Made by a program: the position numbers and the translations under genes. A stretch of DNA of 64,000 nucleotides from Variovorax gracilis (GTDB taxonomy: Bacteria > Pseudomonadota > Gammaproteobacteria > Burkholderiales > Burkholderiaceae_C): assembly GCF_030317115.1 (NCBI RefSeq), contig NZ_JASZYF010000005.1, positions 248,001-312,000 of the forward strand. Reading direction: 5' to 3'. The notes under the pieces were generated by a model. The model was not told where the DNA came from, did no database searches, and saw nothing but the letters and a program-made list of their open reading frames with translations. Below are positions 57,117 to 64,000 of this stretch, in pieces (position 1 is the stretch's first letter; each line of letters begins with the position of its first letter).

Positions 57117-58187
57117 ATGCGCTGGGACATTTTCTGCAAGGTCATAGACAACCATGGCGATGCCGGCGTCTGCTGGCGGCTGGCCGCCGCGCTTGCAGGC
57201 CACGGCGAGACGGTGCGCTTGTGGATCGACGATCCCTCCGCGCTGGCCTGGATGGCGCCCGGGGGGTGCAAAGGGGTTTCCGTCATCGCCTGGACAAAAG
57301 ACACGGCGGCGATCCAGGCCGCGAACGCGCCTTCGCCCGACGTGCTGGTCGAGGCCTTCGGCTGCGATCCCGCGCCCGAAATCGTCGCAGTGTTCGCGCA
57401 GCAGGCGCCCAGAAGCGGGTCCAGTCACCGGTGGATCAACCTGGAGTACCTGTCGGCCGAGCCCTATGTCGAGCGCCTGCACGGCCTGCCCTCCCCGGTT
57501 TTCAGGGAACCGGGCGCCGGGCTGACCAAGCACTTCTTCTACCCAGGATTCACCACCGCGACAGGCGGCCTCTTGCGCGAGCCCGACCTGATGGCGCGGC
57601 GCGAGCGCTTCGATCGGGGCTCCTGGCTCTCGCGACACGGCATCCCCTGGCAAGGCGAGCTGCTCGTTTCGCTGTTTTGCTACGAACCGCCGGCGCTCGA
57701 AGCCCTGCTCGCCCAGTTCGAACGCGCCGGCCAACCGACGCGGCTGCTGGTCACCGCGGGACGCGCCACTGCCGCCTTGCCACCCGGCCCCGCACAGCGC
57801 GGCGCGCTTTCGATCTCGTGGCTGCCCTATCTGCAGCAAGCGGAGTTCGATCACCTCCTGTGGGCTTGCGATCTGAATTTCGTCCGCGGCGAAGATTCCC
57901 TGGTTCGGGCGATCTGGGCCGGCGCCCCGTTCATCTGGCAGATCTACCCTCAGGATGACGACGCTCACCACACCAAGCTGGAAGCCTTGCTGGACTGGTT
58001 GACTGCCCCGCCCTCCTTGCGCAGCTTCCACCACCTCTGGAACGGCATGGCACGGAACGCACTGCCGGATCTGACCCCGGCGACGCTCGAATCCTGGGGT
58101 TCGACCGCGCTCGCGGCACGTGCATGCCTGCTCGGACAGGACGACCTTTTGACGCGCCTTCGACGTTGCGTCGTCCAAAAAAGCTAA
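57117..58187 (+). CDS. earP: Protein-arginine rhamnosyltransferase EarP
   Basis: EarP transfers rhamnose from dTDP-rhamnose to Arg32 of elongation factor P, activating it for polyproline translation. The 356-residue product starts [20 protein letters not shown], carrying the two N-terminal aspartates, and has the C-terminal [21 protein letters not shown] with the catalytic glutamate. Its target gene efp follows on the same strand after 137 bases. Confidence 0.95.
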   Translation: MRWDIFCKVIDNHGDAGVCWRLAAALAGHGETVRLWIDDPSALAWMAPGGCKGVSVIAWTKDTAAIQAANAPSPDVLVEAFGCDPAPEIVAVFAQQAPRSGSSHRWINLEYLSAEPYVERLHGLPSPVFREPGAGLTKHFFYPGFTTATGGLLREPDLMARRERFDRGSWLSRHGIPWQGELLVSLFCYEPPALEALLAQFERAGQPTRLLVTAGRATAALPPGPAQRGALSISWLPYLQQAEFDHLLWACDLNFVRGEDSLVRAIWAGAPFIWQIYPQDDDAHHTKLEALLDWLTAPPSLRSFHHLWNGMARNALPDLTPATLESWGSTALAARACLLGQDDLLTRLRRCVVQKS

Positions 58188-58324
58188 AATTGCGGGCTTT
58201 GCGGATTTCCGGCCGGGGCCTGTCCCGATTGCCGCAGCATCCGCTGAACCCGCCGCGGTGAATGCGTCAGAGGGCCACAGGGCCCGACGACGCACCGAGC
58301 GGCCAACATCCAGAGACTCTGTTT

Positions 58325-58879
58325 ATGAAAATCGCTCAAGAAATCCGCGCTGGCAACGTGATCATGCACGGCAAGGACCCCATGGTCGTCCTCAAGACCG
58401 AATACAGCCGTGGCGGCCGCAATTCCGCCACCGTGCGCATGAAGCTCAAGAGCCTGATTGCCAACTTCAACACCGAAGTGGTCTTCAAGGCCGACGACAA
58501 GATGGAGCAGATCGTGCTCGACAAGAAGGAATGCACCTATTCCTACTTCGCCGACCCAATGTACGTCTGCATGGACACCGAATACAACCAGTATGAGGTC
58601 GAAGCCGAGAACATGGGCGACTCGCTCAACTACCTCGAAGACGGCATGCCGGTCGAAGTCGTGTTCTACGACGGCAAGGCCATCTCGGTCGAACTGCCGA
58701 CCAGCGTCGAGCGCGAAATCACCTGGACCGAGCCGGCCGTCAAGGGCGACACCTCGGGCAAGGTCATGAAGCCGGCCAAGATTTCCACCGGTTTCGAAAT
58801 TGGCGTGCCGCTCTTCGTTGCGCAAGGCGACCGCATCGAAATCGACACCCGCACCGGCGAATACCGCAAACGCGTCTAA
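58325..58879 (+). CDS. efp: Elongation factor P
   Basis: EF-P rescues ribosomes stalled at polyproline stretches. The 184-residue product starts [20 protein letters not shown], and its loop reads SRGGRNSA with Arg32 at the tip, the rhamnosylation residue of the EarP-dependent subgroup rather than Lys34. The upstream leader of 137 bases includes short GGGCC palindromes. A strong terminator follows at 58896. Confidence 0.98.
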   Translation: MKIAQEIRAGNVIMHGKDPMVVLKTEYSRGGRNSATVRMKLKSLIANFNTEVVFKADDKMEQIVLDKKECTYSYFADPMYVCMDTEYNQYEVEAENMGDSLNYLEDGMPVEVVFYDGKAISVELPTSVEREITWTEPAVKGDTSGKVMKPAKISTGFEIGVPLFVAQGDRIEIDTRTGEYRKRV

Positions 58880-58895
58880 GCGCCCGCTCACCTCG

Positions 58896-58922
58896 AAAAA
58901 GGCTCCCTCGGGAGCCTTTTTT
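58896..58922 (+). terminator. Terminator after efp
   Basis: GGCTCC and GGAGCC form a stem closed by CTCG, extended by AAAA and TTTTTT on its two sides (58897-58922). It lies 17 bases past the efp stop. Confidence 0.92.
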
Positions 58923-58993
58923 GCGTGCGCTCCGACCGAACGGGCCCGAAATCTGCAAGGCGCACAATTCAGCTTCGCTTTCCTCGCAAGACC

Positions 58994-59860
58994 ATGCCCA
59001 ACAGCACACACGACCTCCACGACAAACGCCTCGCCGACGCCTGGGCCACACTGCAGGCCCATGCGGACAAGGGACTTCCGCTGCATACGGATCCCTCCCG
59101 CCTGGCTTTCGCCGACCCGGAATTCCTGCTGCGCCGCGAAACGCGCGGACTGCGGATGCAACTCGAACTCATGAAGCCCGACCTCGAGATGCGCGCCCAC
59201 GGCATCGAGAACACGGTGGTGGTTTTCGGCAGCGCGCGATTTCGAAGCGAAGAGGAATCGGGCGCATTGATCGCCCAGGCCGAGGCATCGGGCGACACCA
59301 TCGCAGCCGACCGCTGGCGCAAGCTCGCGCGCAGCTCCCACTATTACGAGAAGGCGCGTGCCTTCGGCAAGCTCGTCGCGCAATACAGCAACGACAAGGA
59401 GCCTCAGGACAAGCTCTTCGTGTGCACCGGCGGCGGCCCTGGCATCATGCAGGCGGCCAACCGCGGCGCCTATGAAGGCGGCGGCCTGTCGGTGGGCCTG
59501 GCGATCGCGCTGCCGATGGAAGAAGAAGCCAACCCCTACGTCACGCCGGCGCTGAGCTTCAAGTTCCACTATTTCGCGATCCGCAAGATGCATTTCATGA
59601 TGCGGGCGAAGGCGCTGGTGGCCTTTCCGGGCGGCTTCGGCACCCTGGACGAGCTGTTCGAGGTCATCACGCTGGTCCAGACCCGCAAGGCCAAGCCCGT
59701 GCCAATCGTACTGTTCGGCTCGGACTACTGGAAGCAGCTCATCAACTTCGAGTTCCTGGCCGAGGAAGGCGTCATCTCGCCCAACGACGTGAAGCTGATC
59801 GAGTACGTGGACGCGCCGCAGGACGCCTGGGACTACATCAAGACCTTTTACAAGCTCTAG
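58994..59860 (+). CDS. LOG-family protein (TIGR00730-like nucleoside monophosphate phosphoribohydrolase)
   Basis: This 288-residue protein carries the LOG motifs: CTGGGPGIMQAANRGA and PGGFGTLDELFE, with the catalytic Arg and Glu positions expected for cytokinin-activating or AMP ribohydrolase activity. It is longer than LOG proteins of about 195 residues because of a 90-residue N-terminal part, as in the Rossmann-fold DUF group near PpnN. The bacterial substrate is probably AMP or another NMP. The start is the ATG at 58994. Confidence 0.88.
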   Translation: MPNSTHDLHDKRLADAWATLQAHADKGLPLHTDPSRLAFADPEFLLRRETRGLRMQLELMKPDLEMRAHGIENTVVVFGSARFRSEEESGALIAQAEASGDTIAADRWRKLARSSHYYEKARAFGKLVAQYSNDKEPQDKLFVCTGGGPGIMQAANRGAYEGGGLSVGLAIALPMEEEANPYVTPALSFKFHYFAIRKMHFMMRAKALVAFPGGFGTLDELFEVITLVQTRKAKPVPIVLFGSDYWKQLINFEFLAEEGVISPNDVKLIEYVDAPQDAWDYIKTFYKL

Positions 59861-59889
59861 CTTGCCCTCAGGCTCGGGCTTCGCGAGCC

Positions 59890-61071
59890 CTACTCGTGGG
59901 AGGCGGCGGCAGGGGCCTGGAGGCCCCAGACCGAGCGGGTGCCCAGCGCCACGACACCACCTACGATCCAGAACACGCCTGCGACTCCGATCAGGGCCCC
60001 GGCTGCGCCGAAGAGCATGGGCATGGCGACACTGGAGGCGTTGAGCGTCATCACGCGCAGGCCGAGCGCTTCGCCGTGCCGCGCGTGCGGCGTGATCTGG
60101 TGCAGCATGCTCATCACCATGGGCTGCACCGCGCCGAGCGCCACGCCGAGCACCACAGAGCAGGCGCCCATGCCCAGCGCCGAAGTCATGAACGGATAGG
60201 CCGCGAAGACCAGGGCCGTAACCACGTTCGACGCGGTGATCACGCCGCGTTCGCTGAAGCGGGACGCCACCAGCGGCAAAACGACGCGAATGCCGGCCGC
60301 CGCCACCGCGAAGGCGCCAAGGATCGAGCCGATCATCGAAGCGCTCAGCCCGCGCTCGTGGCCCAGGATCGGCAATACGAAGGTGTGCACGTCCCATGAC
60401 GCGGATTGCAACCAGTTCACGAACAGGAGACGCCGGAACATGGGCTGACTCAGCAGATCCCAGGCGCGCGGCTTGGGCGCTCCTGGCGGCAGGCGCACCG
60501 GGGGGAGTTCGGCCGTTCCGCGCGCGAGCATCCAGCAGGCGACCGGCAGCAGCGCGAGCAAGGCGAATGCCACCCGATAGCCAAGCAAATCGCCCGGCGT
60601 GGGACCGGCGTGGTCAATCAGCAAGCCCGTGACAAACGGCCCGACGAAGTTGGCGGCGGCCGGCGCGATCGCAAGCCAGCTGAACACCTGCTTGAGCTGG
60701 GTCGGATTGCTCGCCGCGCGGCCGACGTGACGCTGCAACGCGATCACAGCGATGCCGGTGGCGCCGCCCGTCAGCAACGCCGCGAGGCAGAGCACTGGAA
60801 ATACGGGCAGCACCGCGGCCATGGCGGCCCCGGCTGAGGCTGAAACGACGGCGATGGTCAACGGCCGCCGCAAACCATGCCGATCCGCGAAGCGCCCGGC
60901 AGGCAGCGCCAGGAACACCTGCGTCAGCGCGAACAGGGCCAGCAGGACCCCGACGGCAGCCGCGCTGTAACCCTCTCGCAGCGCCAGCAGCGGGGCCGCC
61001 AGCCGGGTGCCCGTCATCGCCGCATGCAGGCAGACCTGCGCGAGGATCAGGCGAAGCAGGCCGGCATTCAC
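59890..61071 (-). CDS. Major facilitator superfamily transporter
   Basis: This 393-residue protein has twelve predicted membrane segments and the MFS loop motif GRFADRHGLRRP between helices 2 and 3. Sequence alone does not give the substrate. Its start overlaps the rmuC stop (ATGA), so it is likely translated from the rmuC transcript. It converges with the LOG gene. Confidence 0.9.
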   Translation of the reverse strand: MNAGLLRLILAQVCLHAAMTGTRLAAPLLALREGYSAAAVGVLLALFALTQVFLALPAGRFADRHGLRRPLTIAVVSASAGAAMAAVLPVFPVLCLAALLTGGATGIAVIALQRHVGRAASNPTQLKQVFSWLAIAPAAANFVGPFVTGLLIDHAGPTPGDLLGYRVAFALLALLPVACWMLARGTAELPPVRLPPGAPKPRAWDLLSQPMFRRLLFVNWLQSASWDVHTFVLPILGHERGLSASMIGSILGAFAVAAAGIRVVLPLVASRFSERGVITASNVVTALVFAAYPFMTSALGMGACSVVLGVALGAVQPMVMSMLHQITPHARHGEALGLRVMTLNASSVAMPMLFGAAGALIGVAGVFWIVGGVVALGTRSVWGLQAPAAASHE

Positions 61072-62414
61072 GTCTGGAGATCGTCCTCGCCGTCGGCGGA
61101 CGGCAACAGCGCCTGGGATTGCGCCTCGGGCAGCGCCTCCACCTTGCGCAACGCGAGCCGCATCTGCTTGGCGCGCGTGTCAGCCTTGTCGAGGGTGTCG
61201 GAAGCCTTCGCCACCTGTTCCTTGATGCGCGAAACCCATTCGCCGTAGCGCTCGAACTCCGTCTTGACCGCACCCAGCACCTTCCACACTTCGGAAGCCT
61301 GTTGCTCCAACGCCAGCGTGCGAAAGCCCATGTGCAGGCTGTTGAGCATCGCCAGCAACGTCGTCGGCCCGGCGAGAGTCACGCGATGCTGACGCTGGAT
61401 CGCATCCATCAGGCCGGGGCGGCGCAGCACTTCGGCATAGAGGCTTTCGACCGGCAGGAAGAGGATCGCGAAATCCGTGGTGTGCGGCGCGGCCAGGTAG
61501 TTTTCGGAGATCGACTTGGCTTCGGTGCGAATGCGCGTTTCCAAGGCCTTGGCGGCAGTTTCGGCAGCGCCGGGATCGGCACGCTCGTGCGCGTCGAGCA
61601 GACGCTCGTAGTCATCGCGCGGAAACTTGGCGTCGATGGGCAACCAGACCGGCGCCCCGTCGCCACCCCGTCCCGGGAAACGGATCGCGAAGTCGACGCG
61701 CTGGCCGCTGCGAGGCTTGGTCTCGACCTGCTTGGCGTACTGGTCGGTCGTCAGCACCTGTTCAAGCAGCGCCTCGAGTTGCACTTCGCCGAAGACGCCG
61801 CGGGTCTTCACGTTGGTCAGCACGCGCTGCAGGCTGCCCACGCCGACGGCGAGCGTCTGCATCTCGCCCAGGCCCTTGTGCACCTGCTCCAGCCGGTCCG
61901 CCACCTGCTTGAAGCTTTCGCCCAGCCGGGCTTCGAGCGTGCTCTGAAGCTTCTCGTCGACCGTCTTGCGCATCTCGTCCAGCTTGGCGCTGTTGTTCTG
62001 CTGGAGCTGTGCGAGCTGGGTTTCCATCGTGGCGCGCACTTCGGCGAGCCGGCGCGCGTTGGATTCGCTCAGCCCCTGGAGTTGGGTGTTGAGCGTGTCG
62101 CCCAGCGTCTTCTGCAGCAGCGTGAGCTGCTGCGCAAAGGCGTCGATCTGCGCGTTCTGCGTCCGCGTGGCCTCCGCACCCTGCTGCACCAGCGCCTGCT
62201 GGAAGCTGGCAAAGGCCTGCGCGGTTTCCTGCCGGGCGCCGCGCGAGGACTCGCCGATCTCGTGGCGCAGTTCGCGCTCGATGCGCTCGTTGCCGGCGCC
62301 CAGTGTCGCCACCAGCGCCGAATGGTCGGGCGCGGGCTGCTTGCGCAGCAGCAACCACAGGATGAGGATGAAATTCAGGGCCGCGAGGGCCAGCAGGATC
62401 CAGGTTTCGATCAC
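61068..62414 (-). CDS. rmuC: DNA recombination protein RmuC
   Basis: RmuC limits recombination at inverted repeats and has a predicted nuclease fold. The 448-residue product has one N-terminal membrane helix (WILLALAALNFILILWLLL), a long coiled coil to about residue 200, and the RmuC core with RGVFGEVQLEALLEQVL, RVDFAIRFPG, LPIDAKFPRDDYERLLDA and FLPVESLYAEVL. I used the GTG at 62414; a TTG ten codons upstream is possible. It lies 16 bases after the dehydrogenase gene. Confidence 0.93.
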   Translation of the reverse strand: MIETWILLALAALNFILILWLLLRKQPAPDHSALVATLGAGNERIERELRHEIGESSRGARQETAQAFASFQQALVQQGAEATRTQNAQIDAFAQQLTLLQKTLGDTLNTQLQGLSESNARRLAEVRATMETQLAQLQQNNSAKLDEMRKTVDEKLQSTLEARLGESFKQVADRLEQVHKGLGEMQTLAVGVGSLQRVLTNVKTRGVFGEVQLEALLEQVLTTDQYAKQVETKPRSGQRVDFAIRFPGRGGDGAPVWLPIDAKFPRDDYERLLDAHERADPGAAETAAKALETRIRTEAKSISENYLAAPHTTDFAILFLPVESLYAEVLRRPGLMDAIQRQHRVTLAGPTTLLAMLNSLHMGFRTLALEQQASEVWKVLGAVKTEFERYGEWVSRIKEQVAKASDTLDKADTRAKQMRLALRKVEALPEAQSQALLPSADGEDDLQT

Positions 62415-62430
62415 GGGGGTCGTTGTCTTC

Positions 62431-63417
62431 TTACTTGGCCGCAAGCACTGCGGGATTGAGGGGCGTGACCGGCTTGTTGCTCACGAGGTAGCCGACGAGG
62501 TTGTCGACCGCCAGGTCGGCCATGGCGCGGCGAGTGGGCACCGTGGCGCTCGCAATGTGGGGCGTGAGCACGACGTTGGGCACGGTGAGCAGGTCCGGAT
62601 GCACCTTCGGTTCGCCTTCGAACACGTCGAGGCCCGCCGCTGCGATGCGCTTGTCGCGCAGCGCCGCCGCGAGCGCCGCGTCGTCGACGATGCCGCCGCG
62701 TGCGATGTTGACGAGCGTGGCGGTCGGCTTCATCAGCGCCAGTTCCGCCGCGCCGATGGTGTGATGGGACGCCGGCGTATAGGGCACCACGAGCACGACG
62801 TGATCGGCGGTCTTCAGCAACTCGTCCTTGCCGGCGTAGCTGGCCTTGCATTCGGCTTCGAGCGCCGCATCGAGCCGGGAACGGTTGTGATAGATCACTT
62901 TCATGCCGAACCCGTGTGCGCCCCGCTTCGCGATGCCCTGCCCGATGCGGCCCATGCCGATGATGCCGAGCGTGGACCCGTGGATGTCCGAGCCCGAGAA
63001 CATGTCGTAGCTCCACTTTTCCCACTTGCCTGCGCGCAGGAAATGTTCGCTCTCGGCGATGCGCCGCGCCGTCGCCATCAGCAACGCAAAACCGAAGTCG
63101 GCTGTGGTTTCGGTCAGCACGTCCGGCGCATTGGTGCCGAGCACGCCGTGCGCCGTCATCGCGTCGATGTCGAAGTTGTTGTAGCCCACGGCCATGTTGG
63201 CGCAGATCTTCAGGTCGGGGCAGGCATCGAGCAGTTCGGCGTCGATGCGCTCGCTGCCGGTGGTGAAGACGCCCTGCCTGCCCTGGAGTTTTTCGATCAG
63301 CCTGGCTTTGCTCCAGCTTTCGTCGTTCGGGTTGGATTCGACTTCGAAATGTTCTTCAAGACGGGCTATGGTCTCGGGAAAGATCGAACGGGCAACGAGG
63401 ATTTTGGGTTTGCTCAT
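62431..63417 (-). CDS. 2-hydroxyacid dehydrogenase (glyoxylate/hydroxypyruvate reductase type)
   Basis: This 328-residue D-2-hydroxyacid dehydrogenase would reduce glyoxylate or hydroxypyruvate with NAD(P)H. It shows MAVGYNNFDIDAM, the NAD-binding LGIIGMGRIGQGIA, the catalytic Arg in VNIARGGIVDD, Glu in GLDVFEGEPKV, and His in LTPHIASAT. The start is MSKPKILVARS at 63417; the frame runs further up without similarity. It lies 2 bases from the antiporter gene upstream. Confidence 0.93.
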   Translation of the reverse strand: MSKPKILVARSIFPETIARLEEHFEVESNPNDESWSKARLIEKLQGRQGVFTTGSERIDAELLDACPDLKICANMAVGYNNFDIDAMTAHGVLGTNAPDVLTETTADFGFALLMATARRIAESEHFLRAGKWEKWSYDMFSGSDIHGSTLGIIGMGRIGQGIAKRGAHGFGMKVIYHNRSRLDAALEAECKASYAGKDELLKTADHVVLVVPYTPASHHTIGAAELALMKPTATLVNIARGGIVDDAALAAALRDKRIAAAGLDVFEGEPKVHPDLLTVPNVVLTPHIASATVPTRRAMADLAVDNLVGYLVSNKPVTPLNPAVLAAK

Positions 63418-63419
63418 GA

Positions 63420-64000
63420 TCAGCGGAAGAAGATGAAAGTGGCAATGATGAACAGCGGCATCAGGATGACGCCCGACCACAGCATGAAGCCGAAGAAGCT
63501 CGGCATGCGCACGCCGCGGCTTTCAGCGATGGCCTTGACCATCAGGTTGGGCGCGTTGCCGATGTAGGTGTTCGCGCCCATGAACACGGCGCCGGCCGAA
63601 ATTGCCGCCAGCGTCGTCGCGTAGGTGGTCATCAACGCCTTCGGGTCGCCGCCGGCGGTATTGAAGAACACCAGGTAGGTCGGTGCATTGTCAAGGAAGG
63701 AGCTCAGGATTCCGGTGGCCCAGAAGTACATGGCCGGATCGGGCTGGCCGTCGGGGCGCGTCACCGCCGAGACGACGACGCCGAACGGCCCCTGCTCGCC
63801 CGCCTTGAGCATGGCGATCACCGGAACGATGGTCAGGAAGATGCCCGCAAACAGCTTGGCAACCTCCTCCATCGGCGCCCAGCCGAACTGGTTGGCTTCG
63901 TGGACCTTGGGCGATGTGATCCTGAGCGAGACGAGCGTGATCACGACCAGCGCCACGTCGCGCACGATGCCAGGCAAGCCGACCCTGGTGCCGTGGATGT
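63420..64000 (-). CDS. Sodium:proton antiporter (NhaD/ArsB-like ion transporter superfamily), C-terminal part
   Basis: The frame is open to the window edge, so the N-terminal part lies beyond it. The visible 190 or so residues are membrane protein with FLDNAPTYLVFFN, the ion-transporter superfamily signature around an Asn-Ala-Pro, then AGAVFMGANTYIGNAPNLMVKAIAES, a second copy of the pattern, and a last helix near the C-terminus. This pattern matches NhaD-type sodium:proton antiporters. It ends 2 bases before the dehydrogenase gene start, suggesting co-transcription. Confidence 0.85.
   Translation of the reverse strand, partial: IHGTRVGLPGIVRDVALVVITLVSLRITSPKVHEANQFGWAPMEEVAKLFAGIFLTIVPVIAMLKAGEQGPFGVVVSAVTRPDGQPDPAMYFWATGILSSFLDNAPTYLVFFNTAGGDPKALMTTYATTLAAISAGAVFMGANTYIGNAPNLMVKAIAESRGVRMPSFFGFMLWSGVILMPLFIIATFIFFR

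Overview
The window reads as a chromosomal segment of a high-GC betaproteobacterium of the order Burkholderiales, most likely family Comamonadaceae and close to Variovorax. This is inferred from gene orders typical of that group (surE-pcm-nlpD-rpoS-rlmD, rpsF-priB-rpsR-rplI-dnaB, alaA-like-hom-thrC, earP-efp), a Bug/TctC-type binding protein, an R32-type EF-P, and a class of GC-rich intergenic repeat that I associate with Variovorax. No sequence search was possible. There is no sign of a phage, plasmid, insertion sequence or CRISPR array.

Layout. 1-3134: end of a branched-chain-amino-acid-type ABC transporter operon with an acyl-CoA ligase. 3143-6102: clpB with a small membrane protein, behind a heat-shock-type promoter. 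6194-7186: a Bug-type binding protein. 7194-14855: a minus-strand block for threonine synthesis (aminotransferase, hom, thrC) and molybdenum cofactor synthesis (mobB, moeA, moaD, moaE), interrupted by a dapA-like gene on the plus strand. 14923-20109: a small Mth938-like protein, a BCP peroxiredoxin, a PIN-PhoH ATPase, and a compact four-gene cassette (EVE, GyrI-like, MGMT-like, WYL regulator). 20111-23135: replication and ribosomal genes. 23252-27384: a hypothetical protein and the divergent ppsA/ppsR pair. 27383-28277: a scar with a tandem non-coding repeat and a beheaded heme-ABC ATPase. 28278-30504: ahpCF with an OxyR-like site.

30722-39248 is an iron region: bacterioferritin; a cassette of PepSY membrane protein, DUF2271, DUF4198, ApbE flavin transferase and membrane flavodoxin reductase; a PiuC-type oxygenase; then bfd, tonB, exbB, exbD and hemP. 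Fur-box-like sites sit at three promoters. The DUF2271 protein carries a possible FMN-attachment motif. My best inference for an under-described system here is a flavin-based extracytoplasmic ferric-chelate reductase working beside TonB-dependent uptake.

39427-64000 is mostly housekeeping: an HbpS-like protein, a BI-1 family protein, the rlmD-rpoS-nlpD-pcm-surE block, a quinone oxidoreductase, an H-NS-like protein, tRNA-His, ppiD, tRNA-Val, hupB, then a catabolic locus (tartrate-type dehydrogenase, a haloacetate dehalogenase carrying the residues expected of a fluoroacetate dehalogenase, a LysR regulator), eamA, pgsA, uvrC, an OsmC protein, earP, efp, a LOG-family protein, an MFS transporter, rmuC, a 2-hydroxyacid dehydrogenase and the end of a sodium:proton antiporter. 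Apart from the 27.4-28.3 kb scar, no stretch longer than about 250 bases lacks a gene.
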